From assembly GCA_963836775.1 (NCBI GenBank), contig CAWIKR010000003.1:3706210-3770209 (forward strand): a stretch of 64,000 nt of DNA. Direction: 5' to 3'. Within the stretch, counting starts at the first letter, position 1. The number at the start of each line of letters is the position of its first letter. This DNA is from DASQPR01 sp963836775 (lineage in GTDB: Bacteria > Actinomycetota > Actinomycetes > Mycobacteriales > Micromonosporaceae). Below the pieces are notes generated by a model. That model made no database searches. It saw only the letters and a list, made by a program, of their open reading frames with translations, and had not been told where the DNA came from. Shown here piece after piece: positions 36,580 through 45,867 of the stretch. The position numbers and the translations under genes were made by a program.

Positions 36580-36703
36580 ATGCATCCAGCCCTTCTTGCC
36601 GGTAGCCGAGTTCGAACACCCAAGGCGCAGGCGCAGCGCACGGGGCCACGTCGGGGTGACGCGTCAGCTGCGCGGCCGTGTAGCGGGCTGAAGAGTGGCT
36701 CGG

Positions 36704-37522
36704 TCAGGCTGACGGCTCGGCGGCGGCGCCGACCGCGGCGCGTACGTCGTCGACGAGTCGTTGCGCCGCCGCTACCGCGACCAGAGATGGCGCGACGAAG
36801 ATCTCCCGCGCTTGTTCCGCGAACGCGACCGGCGCAGACGGCAGCCGTGCCGCCGAAGCGACCATGCCTTTCTCGTTGATGAGCCACGCCCGATCGTGGC
36901 CGTGCAGCGCATGGCAAGCCACGCCCACGGCCCGGAACAGGCATCCGGCGACGTAGGTCGGATCATTTCCGGCCGCGCCTTTCGCCGCCGCAGCGATCGA
37001 GAAGTCGGCTTCCCACAGCCCTTCGACCAGCGCGTCGCCGAGTGCAGGCGGGTACGTGTCGGTCTGGCTTTTCAGCCTGCCGAGCTGGCCGGTTGGATCT
37101 TCCAGGATGAGTCCGAGGGCGACTTCTCCCGGGTATGTGTGCGAATAGAACCCGAGCGGATGCCCAGCCTGGCGACCGATCTCATACATCCCGGCCTGGC
37201 AGCGCGCCCAGACCTCCTCAACGCGGTCCAAATCGCGGTAGATCCAGTCGATGGCTACGCCGCTACGACGCAGCCAACCACCACCATTGACCCAAGGACC
37301 CCAGCCACCCAGCGCGCTGACGGCGGCCGGTTCAGTCGACCAGTCACGGGCCATGTCTTCCAAGGCTTCGATGTCCAGCGGGCCTCGATAGTAGAGCCCA
37401 AGGTCGTAGTCCGAGTCGGGGCGGTGAGCGCCGCGGGAACGGCTGCCGCCGAGGCACACGCCGACGACGCCGTCCACGCTAAGGAGGCGCCGTGCCATGG
37501 TGCGCAGGTCGGGTTCGATCAC
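36704..37522 (-). CDS. Nucleotidyltransferase-domain protein
   Basis: The 272-residue protein opens with a polymerase-beta-like nucleotidyltransferase core: GVCLGGSRSRGAHRPDSDYD, with the GS motif and DxD-type acidic pair for Mg-nucleotide binding, then IDWIYRD as a likely third acidic site (about residue 97). The helical C-terminal half resembles substrate-binding regions of aminoglycoside-type or uncharacterised nucleotidyltransferases. It could modify a small molecule or act as an MNT-type antitoxin, but no HEPN partner is adjacent. GTG or ATG start at 37522. Confidence 0.8.
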   Translation of the reverse strand: MIEPDLRTMARRLLSVDGVVGVCLGGSRSRGAHRPDSDYDLGLYYRGPLDIEALEDMARDWSTEPAAVSALGGWGPWVNGGGWLRRSGVAIDWIYRDLDRVEEVWARCQAGMYEIGRQAGHPLGFYSHTYPGEVALGLILEDPTGQLGRLKSQTDTYPPALGDALVEGLWEADFSIAAAAKGAAGNDPTYVAGCLFRAVGVACHALHGHDRAWLINEKGMVASAARLPSAPVAFAEQAREIFVAPSLVAVAAAQRLVDDVRAAVGAAAEPSA

Positions 37523-37650
37523 CGCGTCACGCTACCGGGCACCGGACGGTAGCCCATCGCGGCCACGCCTCCGTCGTTGTTCACCCAGGCATCCGCAGGG
37601 GTTGCGTTCCCATTCGATCGGCAGATTTCTCGCAAATACGTACCGTGCGG

Positions 37651-37984
37651 TCTGGACCACGGTCCGCCATAGATCTGACCACACTTGGTTTCGGGAAGCG
37701 CTCAAAATCCTGCTCCCAATCTGCTCCCACCCGTAAGCAGCGGCTGACCTGCGGATCCTTTCACCCGCCTCGATCAACAGTGTCGCGACGGCTTCATATT
37801 CAGCGCAGTTGATGTACGTTCAGCGCAGTTGAGCGCACTTGTGTCAGCGACCGTCCACCCACTCCCCTGGCCAGCCTGAATAGATACAGCCCCAGGTCAC
37901 GGCACTGCAGTTGCGGCCAGTTGGGAGCAGCTCAGCGCCGTTGAGCGCAGTTCAGAGCGGCCCGCTGCTCCCATTCTGCTCCCA
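37651..37984. repeat. Dispersed non-coding repeat R, copy 2
   Basis: The best-preserved copy. GATCTGACCACACTTG at 37672; CTGCTCCCA at 37710 and 37721; AGCGCAGTTGA at 37802 and 37822 (20 bp apart); TGGGAGCAG at 37922; AGCGCCGTTGA 37934 and AGCGCAGTTCA 37944; CTGCTCCCA at 37965 and 37976. The distance between the outer pairs is 255 bp, identical to copy 1. Similarity to copy 1 covers nearly the whole length and extends upstream of the GACCACACTTG box to a TCTGG/GACCACGG segment. Confidence 0.92.
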
Positions 37985-38105
37985 TCGCCCGACGCCTTCG
38001 CCGAACACGAGCCCGACATCCCGTGGGTCGGGCAGCCCGTGTCAAGGCAACACGTAAGGCCGACAGGTGTCGTACGTCGGTTGACGCGTTCCACGTTGGC
38101 TTCGC

Positions 38106-38498
38106 ATGATGGGTCACGTGATCAAATGGCGTCGGCGTCGACCGGGTTCGGTGATCTCCGCCGCTCAGGCCGAGACGTGTCGGCGCTTCTCTGCAGAGCC
38201 ATTACTCCCGGCGCCAAACACGACGATCGGCATTGCGCTGCCGCAGCACGAGCAGCTGGTCCCGCTGAACGCGCTGCGGCATCCTGCGGCCGCAAACAGC
38301 AACGGGTGGTTCGTGTGGCGAGGTCCGGCGAATCCCCAGAACCAAGCTGACGACTTCTTCAGCCCCATCCACGTCGAGCACCTGGACGAGCACGCCCCGG
38401 AACTCGCACCCTACCTCGCGCTCCCGCCCGGTTGGGGCGTGATCCTCGCCCCAGGGTACGAGGACGTCTGGTACGACGAGTCACTGCTGGACGTTTGA
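38106..38498 (+). CDS. Hypothetical protein, possible Imm33-like immunity protein
   Basis: The 130-residue acidic protein has SNGWFVWRGPANPQNQADDF, FSPIHVEHLDEHAPELAPYL, ALPPGWGVILAPGYEDVWYD and a short end. The succession of GW-xxW, HVEHL, PYLxLPPGW and EDVWYDESLL resembles a family of small proteins annotated as Imm33-like, predicted to neutralise polymorphic toxins; this is from memory and weak. ATG at 38106, no strong ribosome binding site. No toxin gene is adjacent. Confidence 0.6.
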   Translation: MMGHVIKWRRRRPGSVISAAQAETCRRFSAEPLLPAPNTTIGIALPQHEQLVPLNALRHPAAANSNGWFVWRGPANPQNQADDFFSPIHVEHLDEHAPELAPYLALPPGWGVILAPGYEDVWYDESLLDV

Positions 38499-38613
38499 GC
38501 CGAGTTGCCGGCCGTAGCCCAACCTCGGCGTCGACGCGTTACGGCCGAAGTGGCACGCACCGCCAGGACCTACCGGGCGGCTCAACGAACAGCCCCAGAT
38601 CGGCCAATGGGTC

Positions 38614-39456
38614 ATGGTGCCAGGCCGTGACGGCCTCACGCCGGCGATCATCGGCGCGATAGGCACCCCCGCCGACGCGCGAGGGCACACGTTGAAAGCC
38701 GTGTCCTCGCTGGTGTCTCGAGCCACGTTGGACAAGGTCGCCGCCGAGAAGGGCGAACCCCTGGACGATGCCGAGTGGGTCAGCGTCAGCGGCGTAGGCG
38801 GCTACCAAGAGGTTCTCGCCGGAAGACTTCCCCGACGCGTGCGTGTCGAGCTGTTCCCCTGGGACCGTGGCACCTCAGTGACGGTGCGAGTGGACGGACA
38901 GCGAGTCGGAGAGTTGCCTGTTGGTGTGGCGGATCGGGTCCATGCCGTTCTACGTGCTCGCCGCGAAGCCAGGATGCCGCCTGTCGTGGTGGCGGGCGAG
39001 GTGCGGCGTGGGGATTACGTCCCGGTCTATCTCGCCGTGAATATTCCGAGCCGTGACAAGTTCACGGGCTGGATCGCTTCGGTTGCGCCCGACGGGTTCA
39101 CGCAACCGCGACCGAAAGAGGAAGAGGTCGGCCTGCACGCCCTCAGCAAGTACCAGAACGCTTTGGCGCCGCTGTTTGAGAAGTATGGAGCGAATTCGCG
39201 TGGCGTCGAAGTGTCGATCGAGTGGACGACGACACCGAGCGGCAAGTACGCCGGACAGCCCATGGGTCTTGTCTGTCTCGATGGGGCAACGTTCGCGGAA
39301 CTGCAGGCGGCGCACCCGGACAAATGGCAGGCGATCTACCACGATCACCAGGGAGGAACCCTGGGCCGGCTACTGGTGACCTTCTGGCGCCATGAAGGCA
39401 AGTACGGCGCGTACGCCGTCTACAAGACGCCCCAACATCCGAAGGGCCGACCATGA
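38614..39456 (+). CDS. Hypothetical protein, 280 residues, N-terminus uncertain
   Basis: I recognise no family. Segments of note are SVSGVGGYQEVLAGRLPRRV, a central VAGEVRRGDYVPVYLAVNIP that may be a beta-rich ligand domain, and a C-terminal FWRHEGKYGAYAVYKTPQHP. The frame is open from just after a TAG at about 38515, with QPQIGQWVMVPG before the first ATG, so the real N-terminus may be further upstream or damaged. It follows the Imm33-like gene in the same direction. Confidence 0.55.
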   Translation: MVPGRDGLTPAIIGAIGTPADARGHTLKAVSSLVSRATLDKVAAEKGEPLDDAEWVSVSGVGGYQEVLAGRLPRRVRVELFPWDRGTSVTVRVDGQRVGELPVGVADRVHAVLRARREARMPPVVVAGEVRRGDYVPVYLAVNIPSRDKFTGWIASVAPDGFTQPRPKEEEVGLHALSKYQNALAPLFEKYGANSRGVEVSIEWTTTPSGKYAGQPMGLVCLDGATFAELQAAHPDKWQAIYHDHQGGTLGRLLVTFWRHEGKYGAYAVYKTPQHPKGRP

Positions 39457-39563
39457 CGAAGCAACCCTCGCCTGTCATCGTGTCTGATGCGTCGCAGGCA
39501 TCGGACCGACCTATTTGCGAACGGTGATCTTCGTTTTCGAAGGTGCGCCCGCCGGGGGATCGG

Positions 39564-41729
39564 CTAGATTGGAAACATCTCTCGGTGCGCGGACCAGTGC
39601 TCGGAACGGCACCAGACCGGGATTTCGCCGAGCGGCGCTGGGACAACTACTGCCCGGCCGCCGTCGGTTTCCGCGCCCGTGCGCACGTCCACCCACCGGC
39701 CCGGCGGTAGGTAGGCGGAGCGTTCGGTCAGGCCTGGTTCCATGACCGGTGCCACCAGGAGGTCGTCGCCGAGCAGGTAGTCGTACCGATGTTCCCAGGC
39801 CTGCGGTTCCTCGGGGTGGGCCAGGCATACCGCGCGCAGCAGCGGCCAGCCGGTCGCGATCGAGCGCGCGGCTTGCTCGGCGAGGTACGGCACCAAGCGC
39901 TCACGGAAGTGTGCGTACCGCCGGAACACCGGCAGCACTTGGCCATCGCCGGTCTGCTCGGCGATGTTCCACGGCGTACGGTCACGCGACGGTGTGCGGT
40001 GGTGGTTGAACTCCGAGTGGTACTGCATGATCGGCAGGAACGCGGACATCGCGGTCGCCCGTAGATAAAGTTCTGCGTCGGGGATCGGACCGGAGAAGCC
40101 GGCTAGGTCCCAGCCCCAGTAGACGACGCCGCAGGCGGCCGCGGTTAGGCCGGCGCGCAGGGACGCGCGCATTGCCTCCCAGGTTGAGTCCTCATCGCCG
40201 GCCCAGAAAGCGCCGTGTGCCTGCGACCCGGTGAATCCGGCCCGGCTGAACGTGACCGGCGCCTTGCCGCAGGAGCGCAACAGCTCGCCGTAGGCGGCCG
40301 CGTAGTGCACCGGGAAGGCATTGTTGCCGGCCACGCCGACGCGGCCGTCGGCGTACCGCAGATCGTGTCCCCAGGCGTGTTCGCCGCCGTCGGTCTTGAA
40401 GCCGTCGATACCCACCTCGTCGACCAGGTAGCGGCGCTTGGCCAGCCACCACTCGCGGGCCTCGCGGTTGGAGAAGTCGGGCATCAGCGCCAGCGGGAAC
40501 CACCAGCCGCGGTTGCGGTACGGTCGCCCGTCGGCCTCCCGGACGCCGTACCCTCGGTTGAGCATCGTGTCCGCGTCGGCCTGTGCTTGCCCCGCTGGGT
40601 GTGGGCGCATCTTCTGCAGCGGGATCTGCCAGAGCACGACGCGTACACCATCCGCGTGCAGCCGGTCGACCATCCCCTTCGGATCGGGCCAGCCACCGTC
40701 GGGCGGGAAGGTGAAATCGGCCAGGCGATGTGGGCCGCCATCCGGGTGTACGCGGTAGCGAGCGTCGCGGAACGCGGTGAACGTCGACTCGTCGCTCCAA
40801 GCCTCGACGACCACGACGCCGAGGGGCACGTCCTGGCGAAGGTGCCGGTCTACCTCCGCCAGGACGCGCGTCTGTGTGTTCCACTCGTTGGAACTCGCCC
40901 ACAGCCGGAAGACCCAGTCGGGCAACTCGTCCGGCGTACCGACCGTCTTGAGCCACTCGTGCAGCACGTCGCCGACCGAGCCGTCGAAGAAGCGGACGGT
41001 CAGCGGGCCGTTGACGCCTGCCTCGACCCAGATTTGGTCGCCGATGTCGTACCAGGTGCGCTCCGTGGTGTCGACATGGAAGGCCCAGCCGTCGCCACCG
41101 AGAACATGTGCGAAGGGCATGGGCAGATAGGTACGGCCGGCCGCGCCCTGACCCTTGTACTGCTCGAAGACCGTCGCGTCGAGCGCATGACCGCGCTGGT
41201 CGATACGGTCATAACGCTCGCCGAAGCCAACGACGTGTTCGTCCGGCGCCAGCCGCAGCGCGAACCGGACCCGGTACGCGCCCGCGTCGTCGACCAGCCA
41301 GCTCACCGAGCCCGGGACGACGCGGCTTTCACCCTCGACGGTCAGCATGGCTCCCGTCGCCGACCAGCGCGCCGGCCGTACATCGAACCAGCGGGTCGTG
41401 CCGTCGTCGGAGACGAAGCGGTACCGCACCTCAGAGTGCACCGATGGACTCGCTGCCGACCACTGGACAAGCCGCCCACGGTGCCCGGACGCGGCACTCG
41501 CGAGGTGCCCTTCGGCGCCGGCGGTCGGCACCGGCGCGGCGTCGTCTCTGGCCAGCTCAAAGGATTGCGTCGACGTGCCGTCATGCCATTCGCAGCGGAT
41601 GCGCGTGACCGACCTTGAGGCGGCGACGCCCAACACGACCGGCTCGCCGTCGAGCGGACGCTCCGGCACCCGCCGATCGATGGATGGCTGGTACGGATGG
41701 CCGGAGCCGAACGGTCGGTGCCTGATCAC
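39564..41729 (-). CDS. GH31 glycosidase (alpha-glucosidase/xylosidase type)
   Basis: The 721-residue enzyme shows an N-terminal beta-sandwich (about 1-220), then the GH31 barrel: GVVVVEAWSDESTF, the nucleophile Asp in DGFKTDGGEHAWG, SRAGFTGSQAHGAFWAGDED with the acid/base Asp, and YWGWDLAGF. It has no signal peptide, so it acts inside the cell on imported oligosaccharides. The GTG at 41729 overlaps the preceding gene stop by 4 bp (GTGA), fixing the start. As last gene of an operon with an importer and a GH15-like enzyme, alpha-glucosides or xylosylated glucosides are likely substrates. Confidence 0.9.
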   Translation of the reverse strand: MIRHRPFGSGHPYQPSIDRRVPERPLDGEPVVLGVAASRSVTRIRCEWHDGTSTQSFELARDDAAPVPTAGAEGHLASAASGHRGRLVQWSAASPSVHSEVRYRFVSDDGTTRWFDVRPARWSATGAMLTVEGESRVVPGSVSWLVDDAGAYRVRFALRLAPDEHVVGFGERYDRIDQRGHALDATVFEQYKGQGAAGRTYLPMPFAHVLGGDGWAFHVDTTERTWYDIGDQIWVEAGVNGPLTVRFFDGSVGDVLHEWLKTVGTPDELPDWVFRLWASSNEWNTQTRVLAEVDRHLRQDVPLGVVVVEAWSDESTFTAFRDARYRVHPDGGPHRLADFTFPPDGGWPDPKGMVDRLHADGVRVVLWQIPLQKMRPHPAGQAQADADTMLNRGYGVREADGRPYRNRGWWFPLALMPDFSNREAREWWLAKRRYLVDEVGIDGFKTDGGEHAWGHDLRYADGRVGVAGNNAFPVHYAAAYGELLRSCGKAPVTFSRAGFTGSQAHGAFWAGDEDSTWEAMRASLRAGLTAAACGVVYWGWDLAGFSGPIPDAELYLRATAMSAFLPIMQYHSEFNHHRTPSRDRTPWNIAEQTGDGQVLPVFRRYAHFRERLVPYLAEQAARSIATGWPLLRAVCLAHPEEPQAWEHRYDYLLGDDLLVAPVMEPGLTERSAYLPPGRWVDVRTGAETDGGRAVVVPAPLGEIPVWCRSEHWSAHREMFPI

Positions 41730-42799
41730 GCGAACACCCCCAGACGTGCTGCCAGCGATAGGTACGCACCGTGTGACCACAGCAGTGGCGTCGCCACGGG
41801 ACCCCATCGATCGATCCACTCCTGACGGTGCTCCGGGGCGAGCAGGAGATCGCTCACCTGCTCCGGGAGGTTGCCGTCGGCGTCGGCCGTACTCGCAATC
41901 CAGCGCAGCTCCCGGTGCGCGTCATCGACCCGGTCCAGCCGCGCATACGCGTGCCCGAGCAACCCTGCCAGCACCGGCCAGCGCCCACCACCGAAGAACA
42001 CGTCGGCCCGGAACCGGTGTACCCCGTCTCCGTCCACCAGGTCCTGCTCGATCCTGGCGACCGTGCGCGCGCCGGTGAGCACGTCCACCACCTCGAACGG
42101 CGATACTGCGGCCAGCAGACTGGCGTCAACCGCGTCTGACCCCAGCCATTTGCGCAGGCGACCGTCGACCGAGCCGGGTCCAGCAATGGTCTCTGCCACC
42201 GCTTCGGCCGTCTTCGTGGCCAGCGCGGCGACGTCATCGCTCAGCAGCCCTGTGCGTACGGCCGCGCGAAGCCCAGCCTCGACCGCGGCCAGCGTCGAGA
42301 CGTGTACGTGCTCGGCGTGCTCCTCCCACCAGTCGTAGCAAGGCAGTTGCCACGTGGCGCACAAGTAGCGAACTGTCAGGCCGACAGCGCGCGCAAAGGC
42401 CGGATCGCGGCGCCCGTCGAGGAACCGCTCCAGCGCCCATAGCCAGGTGCCGTAGCCGTCGAGCTGGAAGTCCCACCACGCATCGGCACCGTCTGCGCCG
42501 TCGAGCGTGAAGCGAGTGGGTAGGTAACGCACCATGTCCACGCGCCCATCGGCGACCACGATCTCGTCGATGCGGTCGGCGCGATCGGCGATGACCCGGG
42601 CCACCCACTCGTGGAACGCACGCGGACCGTCGGTGATGCCGTGCGCGCGTATGCCGTCGGCGACGAATCCGCCGTCACGTAGCCACGCGTAGCCGTACAC
42701 CGAAAACGTCGAGCAGGCCGGGTACGCGCCGCTCGGCGCCTGCTCGCGGCCGATCAGCTCGATGCTGTGCGCTACCAGATCGCGCAACTGCTGGGTCAT
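41726..42799 (-). CDS. GH15-like (alpha/alpha)6-barrel glycoside hydrolase
   Basis: The 357-residue protein resembles the catalytic domain of GH15 glucoamylase-type enzymes: AWLRDGGFVADGI near the N-terminus, WDFQLDGYGTWLWALERF, the general-acid candidate in YDWWEEHAEHVHVSTLAAVE, and ADGNLPEQVSD with the second Glu. It is shorter than full glucoamylases because the N-terminal sandwich is missing. GGAGGAT precedes the ATG at 42799. Cytoplasmic, and coupled to the GH31 gene, so it probably shares its substrate pathway. Confidence 0.78.
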   Translation of the reverse strand: MTQQLRDLVAHSIELIGREQAPSGAYPACSTFSVYGYAWLRDGGFVADGIRAHGITDGPRAFHEWVARVIADRADRIDEIVVADGRVDMVRYLPTRFTLDGADGADAWWDFQLDGYGTWLWALERFLDGRRDPAFARAVGLTVRYLCATWQLPCYDWWEEHAEHVHVSTLAAVEAGLRAAVRTGLLSDDVAALATKTAEAVAETIAGPGSVDGRLRKWLGSDAVDASLLAAVSPFEVVDVLTGARTVARIEQDLVDGDGVHRFRADVFFGGGRWPVLAGLLGHAYARLDRVDDAHRELRWIASTADADGNLPEQVSDLLLAPEHRQEWIDRWGPVATPLLWSHGAYLSLAARLGVFA

Positions 42800-42816
42800 T
42801 TCGATCCTCCGGTGGG

Positions 42817-42846
42817 GCCGGGGCCCCGCGTCGGCGGGGCCCCGGC
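42817..42846. terminator. Hairpin between binding-protein and glycosidase genes
   Basis: A perfect 13-bp stem (GCCGGGGCCCCGC / GCGGGGCCCCGGC) with a GTCG loop begins 6 bp after the binding-protein stop. It probably reduces readthrough or stabilises the upstream mRNA, matching the stem at 21.6 kb. Confidence 0.7.
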
Positions 42847-42852
42847 GGCAAT

Positions 42853-44136
42853 TCACTTCAACAGGGCGTTTACCTGGGATACCGCGTCGTCCAGCGCCTT
42901 CTGGACGTCCTCACCGGCGGCGGCCTTGGTCAGCGCGTCGTTGACGACGTCCTGCATCTGCTGCTGACTCGCGATGACCGGCTGCAGCGACTGCTTGCCC
43001 AGCGCATCCATCACTGCCTGCCGGTTGGCCGGCGGCGTGATGGTCAGGTAGCCGGAGAGTTTGGACCCGTCGGCCACCGGCGGAAGTTCCCAGGACGAGT
43101 CGACCCGCGACGTGATGCTCTGCTGCGATGTGGTGAGGAAGTCGAGCCACTTGAACGCGGCGTCCTTGTGTTTGCTGGCCGCCGAGACCGCGACACCGTT
43201 CTGGAAGACGGCGCTGGCGTGCTGGGTGTCACCCGGTTCGACAACCACGTCCCAGCCGAACGGCACGCTCTTGAGCTTGTCGAACTGCCAGTTCCCGTTG
43301 TGCCACATCGCGATCTTGCCGGCCTTGAACAGGTTGGTGTCGAAGTCCGGCGTGTTGCCGATCGCGGTCAGCGTCGGCATCGTGCTACCCGGCTTGCCGA
43401 TCAGCCAATTGGCCGCGGCGACACCCTGCGGGCTGTTGAACGTCGCGGTCGTGCCGTCCGCGCTGAGGAATGTGCCACCAGCCTGGTTGACCGCCTTGTA
43501 GAACTCGTAGAACGTGACCGGCTGGTAGTCGCCGTAGACGCCCTTGGCCTTGTTGGTCAGCTTGGCCGCGGCCGCGGTCTCGTCGGCCCACGTCCAGCTC
43601 GCCGTCGGGTAGGACACCCCGGCCTTGTCGAACAGCGCCTTGTTGTAGAGGAGCACCACGGTGGAGAACGACTCCGGCAGTGCGTACTGCTTGCTGTCAT
43701 GCTTGAACGCGTCCATCGCGGACGAGTTGAGCAGCGACGGCTGCCAGTTCTTGTCGGCGGCAGCCAGCGCGGCCAGGTCGGCGAGTGAGCCGCCCGCGGC
43801 GTACGTCACGAAGTTGCCGTAGTCGAGCTCGAACGTGTCCGGCGCGGTGCCGCCCGCGATCGAGGTCTGCAGCTGCGTGAAGTAGTCGGCGTACGGCGCG
43901 GTCTGCACCGACACCTTGATGGCCGGGTTGGCCTTCTGGAACGCGTTCACGATGTCGCCGAGGTCCTTCAGGTGGTCCGGCGAGGCCGAGAACGTCAGAT
44001 AGTGGATCGTGGTGACGCCGTTGGCGGACGAGTCGGCCGTCGCGGAGCCCTTCGCGCATCCTCCGAGCACCAACGCGGCGAGCGCGATGCCGAGCGCGGC
44101 AGCCCGGGTCACCCGGAACCGTGAGCTACTGAGCAT
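42853..44136 (-). CDS. Sugar-binding lipoprotein of ABC importer
   Basis: The 427-residue family 1 binding protein has a lipoprotein signal (MLSSSRFRVTRAAALGIALA then LVLGGCAKG with the lipidated Cys). Body motifs include GGTAPDTFELDYGNFVTYAA, STVVLLYNKALFDKAGVSYP, and GKIAMWHNGNWQFDKLK, usual in CUT1 systems. An ATG at 44151 would add five residues; 44136 has GAGAAG upstream. It follows the permeases in the operon and feeds an alpha-glucoside pathway. Confidence 0.9.
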   Translation of the reverse strand: MLSSSRFRVTRAAALGIALAALVLGGCAKGSATADSSANGVTTIHYLTFSASPDHLKDLGDIVNAFQKANPAIKVSVQTAPYADYFTQLQTSIAGGTAPDTFELDYGNFVTYAAGGSLADLAALAAADKNWQPSLLNSSAMDAFKHDSKQYALPESFSTVVLLYNKALFDKAGVSYPTASWTWADETAAAAKLTNKAKGVYGDYQPVTFYEFYKAVNQAGGTFLSADGTTATFNSPQGVAAANWLIGKPGSTMPTLTAIGNTPDFDTNLFKAGKIAMWHNGNWQFDKLKSVPFGWDVVVEPGDTQHASAVFQNGVAVSAASKHKDAAFKWLDFLTTSQQSITSRVDSSWELPPVADGSKLSGYLTITPPANRQAVMDALGKQSLQPVIASQQQMQDVVNDALTKAAAGEDVQKALDDAVSQVNALLK

Positions 44137-44189
44137 GGTGTGTCTTCTCATTTCTGGGACGACGGGTCCGCGCCGCTGCTGCGGCACGG

Positions 44190-45005
44190 TCACTTCAGAC
44201 CGGCTTGGGCGACGCTCTGCACAATGTGCTTCTGCGCCACGGCGTAGAGGACCAAGATCGGCACGATGCTCACCACAGAGCCGGCCATGATCGCGTTCCA
44301 CTGCGTGCTGTACTCGCCGCTGAGGCTGGCCAGGCCCAACGGCAGCGTCATGAACTCCCGTGATCGGATGACCACGAGCGGCCAGAGAAAGGCGTTCCAG
44401 CTGGACATGAATGCGAACAGCCCGTACGTCGCCAGCGCCGGCCGGATCAGCGGAAGGATGATCCGCAAGAAGATCCGAATGTGTCCGGCGCCATCGATGA
44501 AGGCGGCTTCGTCCAGTTCGACCGGCAGCACCGCGATGGACTGCCGGAGCAGGAACACCCCGAACGCGGACGCGATCGTCGGCACGATCAGCGACGCGTA
44601 CGTGTCGACGAGGTCGAACTCGCGGACCTCGATGAACAGCGGTACGACCAGCACCTGCATGGGGATCATCAGGGTGGCCAGGTAGCAGATGAACACCACG
44701 CCCTTGCCGCGGAACTCGAATCGAGCGAAGGCATAGGCGGCCATCGCGCTCGTGCCGACCAGCAGCAATGTCGAGACGACAGCGAGCCCGAGACTGTTGA
44801 GCGCAATGCGCCAGAACGGCAACACCGAAAACAACGTCCGGTAACCGTCCAGGCCGGGATGCTGCGGTACCAGCCGCGGCGTGGTAAGCACATCACCACC
44901 GGCGGTAATGGACGTGACGATCGTCCAGATGAACGGAAAGACCATCGCAACCGCGCCCACCGCGAGCGCGGCGATCAGCAGGCGCCTCAGACATAGTTGA
45001 CCCAC
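44190..45005 (-). CDS. Sugar ABC transporter permease (MalG type)
   Basis: This 271-residue permease has the usual six helices (LRRLLIAALAVGAVAMVFPF first) and the EAA loop ELDEAAFIDGAGHIRIFLRI. No ATG lies at the expected N-terminus; the GTG at 45005 gives MGQLCLRRLL and overlaps the upstream permease by 19 bp, the best available start. It pairs with the frameshifted permease gene upstream. Confidence 0.85.
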   Translation of the reverse strand: MGQLCLRRLLIAALAVGAVAMVFPFIWTIVTSITAGGDVLTTPRLVPQHPGLDGYRTLFSVLPFWRIALNSLGLAVVSTLLLVGTSAMAAYAFARFEFRGKGVVFICYLATLMIPMQVLVVPLFIEVREFDLVDTYASLIVPTIASAFGVFLLRQSIAVLPVELDEAAFIDGAGHIRIFLRIILPLIRPALATYGLFAFMSSWNAFLWPLVVIRSREFMTLPLGLASLSGEYSTQWNAIMAGSVVSIVPILVLYAVAQKHIVQSVAQAGLK

Positions 45006-45867
45006 CGCTTCTGCATCCGCTGCTGCACCACGGTGACCACCAGGATCAGCGCGAACAGCACCCAGCTCAGCGCCGAAGCACCACCAGCGTCGCCGTACCG
45101 GAAGGTCAGGTCGTAGATCTCCTCGACCAGCGGACGCGATGCGCCGGCCGGGCCGCCGCCGGTCATCACGTAGATCTGGTCGAAGACCTGGAATCCGCTG
45201 ATCAGCGAGATGACGACCACGAAGTAGCTGGACGGTGTGAGGAGCGGGAACGTCACCCGCCAGAAGCTCTGCCACGCCGAGGCGCCGTCCAGCCGAGCGG
45301 CTTCCAGGAACTCCTCCGGGATCGCTTGGAGCCCGGCCAGAAGGATGATCATCACGAAGCCGGCGTCCTTCCATACCGAGGCGATGACCGCCGACGCGAT
45401 CGCCCAGTGCGGCGACGCCCACCAGCCAGGGCCCGGGATGCCGACCAGCGACAGCAGATGGTTGATCAGACCGTTGGCCGGGTTGAGCAGCCACTTCCAG
45501 GTCAGGGCGACGACCACCCAGCTGGTTACCACCGGCAGGAAATACATCGACCGCACCAGGCTCCGGCCACGGAATCGCCGGTTGAGGCCGACCGCCAGCG
45601 CGAGTCCGAGCAAGTACACCAACGGCAGGTAACCGAGCAAGAACAGCACGGTGTGCACCAACGCGGCGCGGGTATCCGCATCACCGATCAGGCGGCGGTA
45701 GTTACCGAGTCCGACCCAGCGCATCGGCGTCTGGAGGTCCCACGAGTGCAGGCTGACCCAGGCGCGCCGAACATCGGAACGATAGTGAAGAGCAGCAGCG
45801 GAACGGCGCTCGGCAACAGGAACAACAGGATCAGGCCGGCTTTGCGCGGCCCCCGCGGGCCGATCAT
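44987..45867 (-). pseudogene. Sugar ABC transporter permease (MalF type), frameshifted near its N-terminus
   Basis: The ATG at 45867 overlaps the ROK stop (ATGA) and encodes MIGPRGPRKAGLILLFLLPS followed by LLLFTIVPMFG, the normal first helix. Near 45760-45775 (a GGCGCGCC run) one base is gained or lost; the rest, AWVSLHSWDLQTPMRWVGLG to the EAA loop EEFLEAARLDGASAWQSFWR and the end QKRWVNYV, lies in another frame. Apart from this it is intact, about 290 residues. A sequencing indel in the GC run is a real possibility; if true the importer is dead. Confidence 0.85.

Noticed and set aside
40215..41618. A 467-residue open frame on the plus strand opposite the GH31 gene
   Set aside because: It is antisense to a clear GH31 enzyme with all catalytic motifs, and its composition (Arg/Val/Asp-rich with no motif) is that of a high-GC shadow frame.
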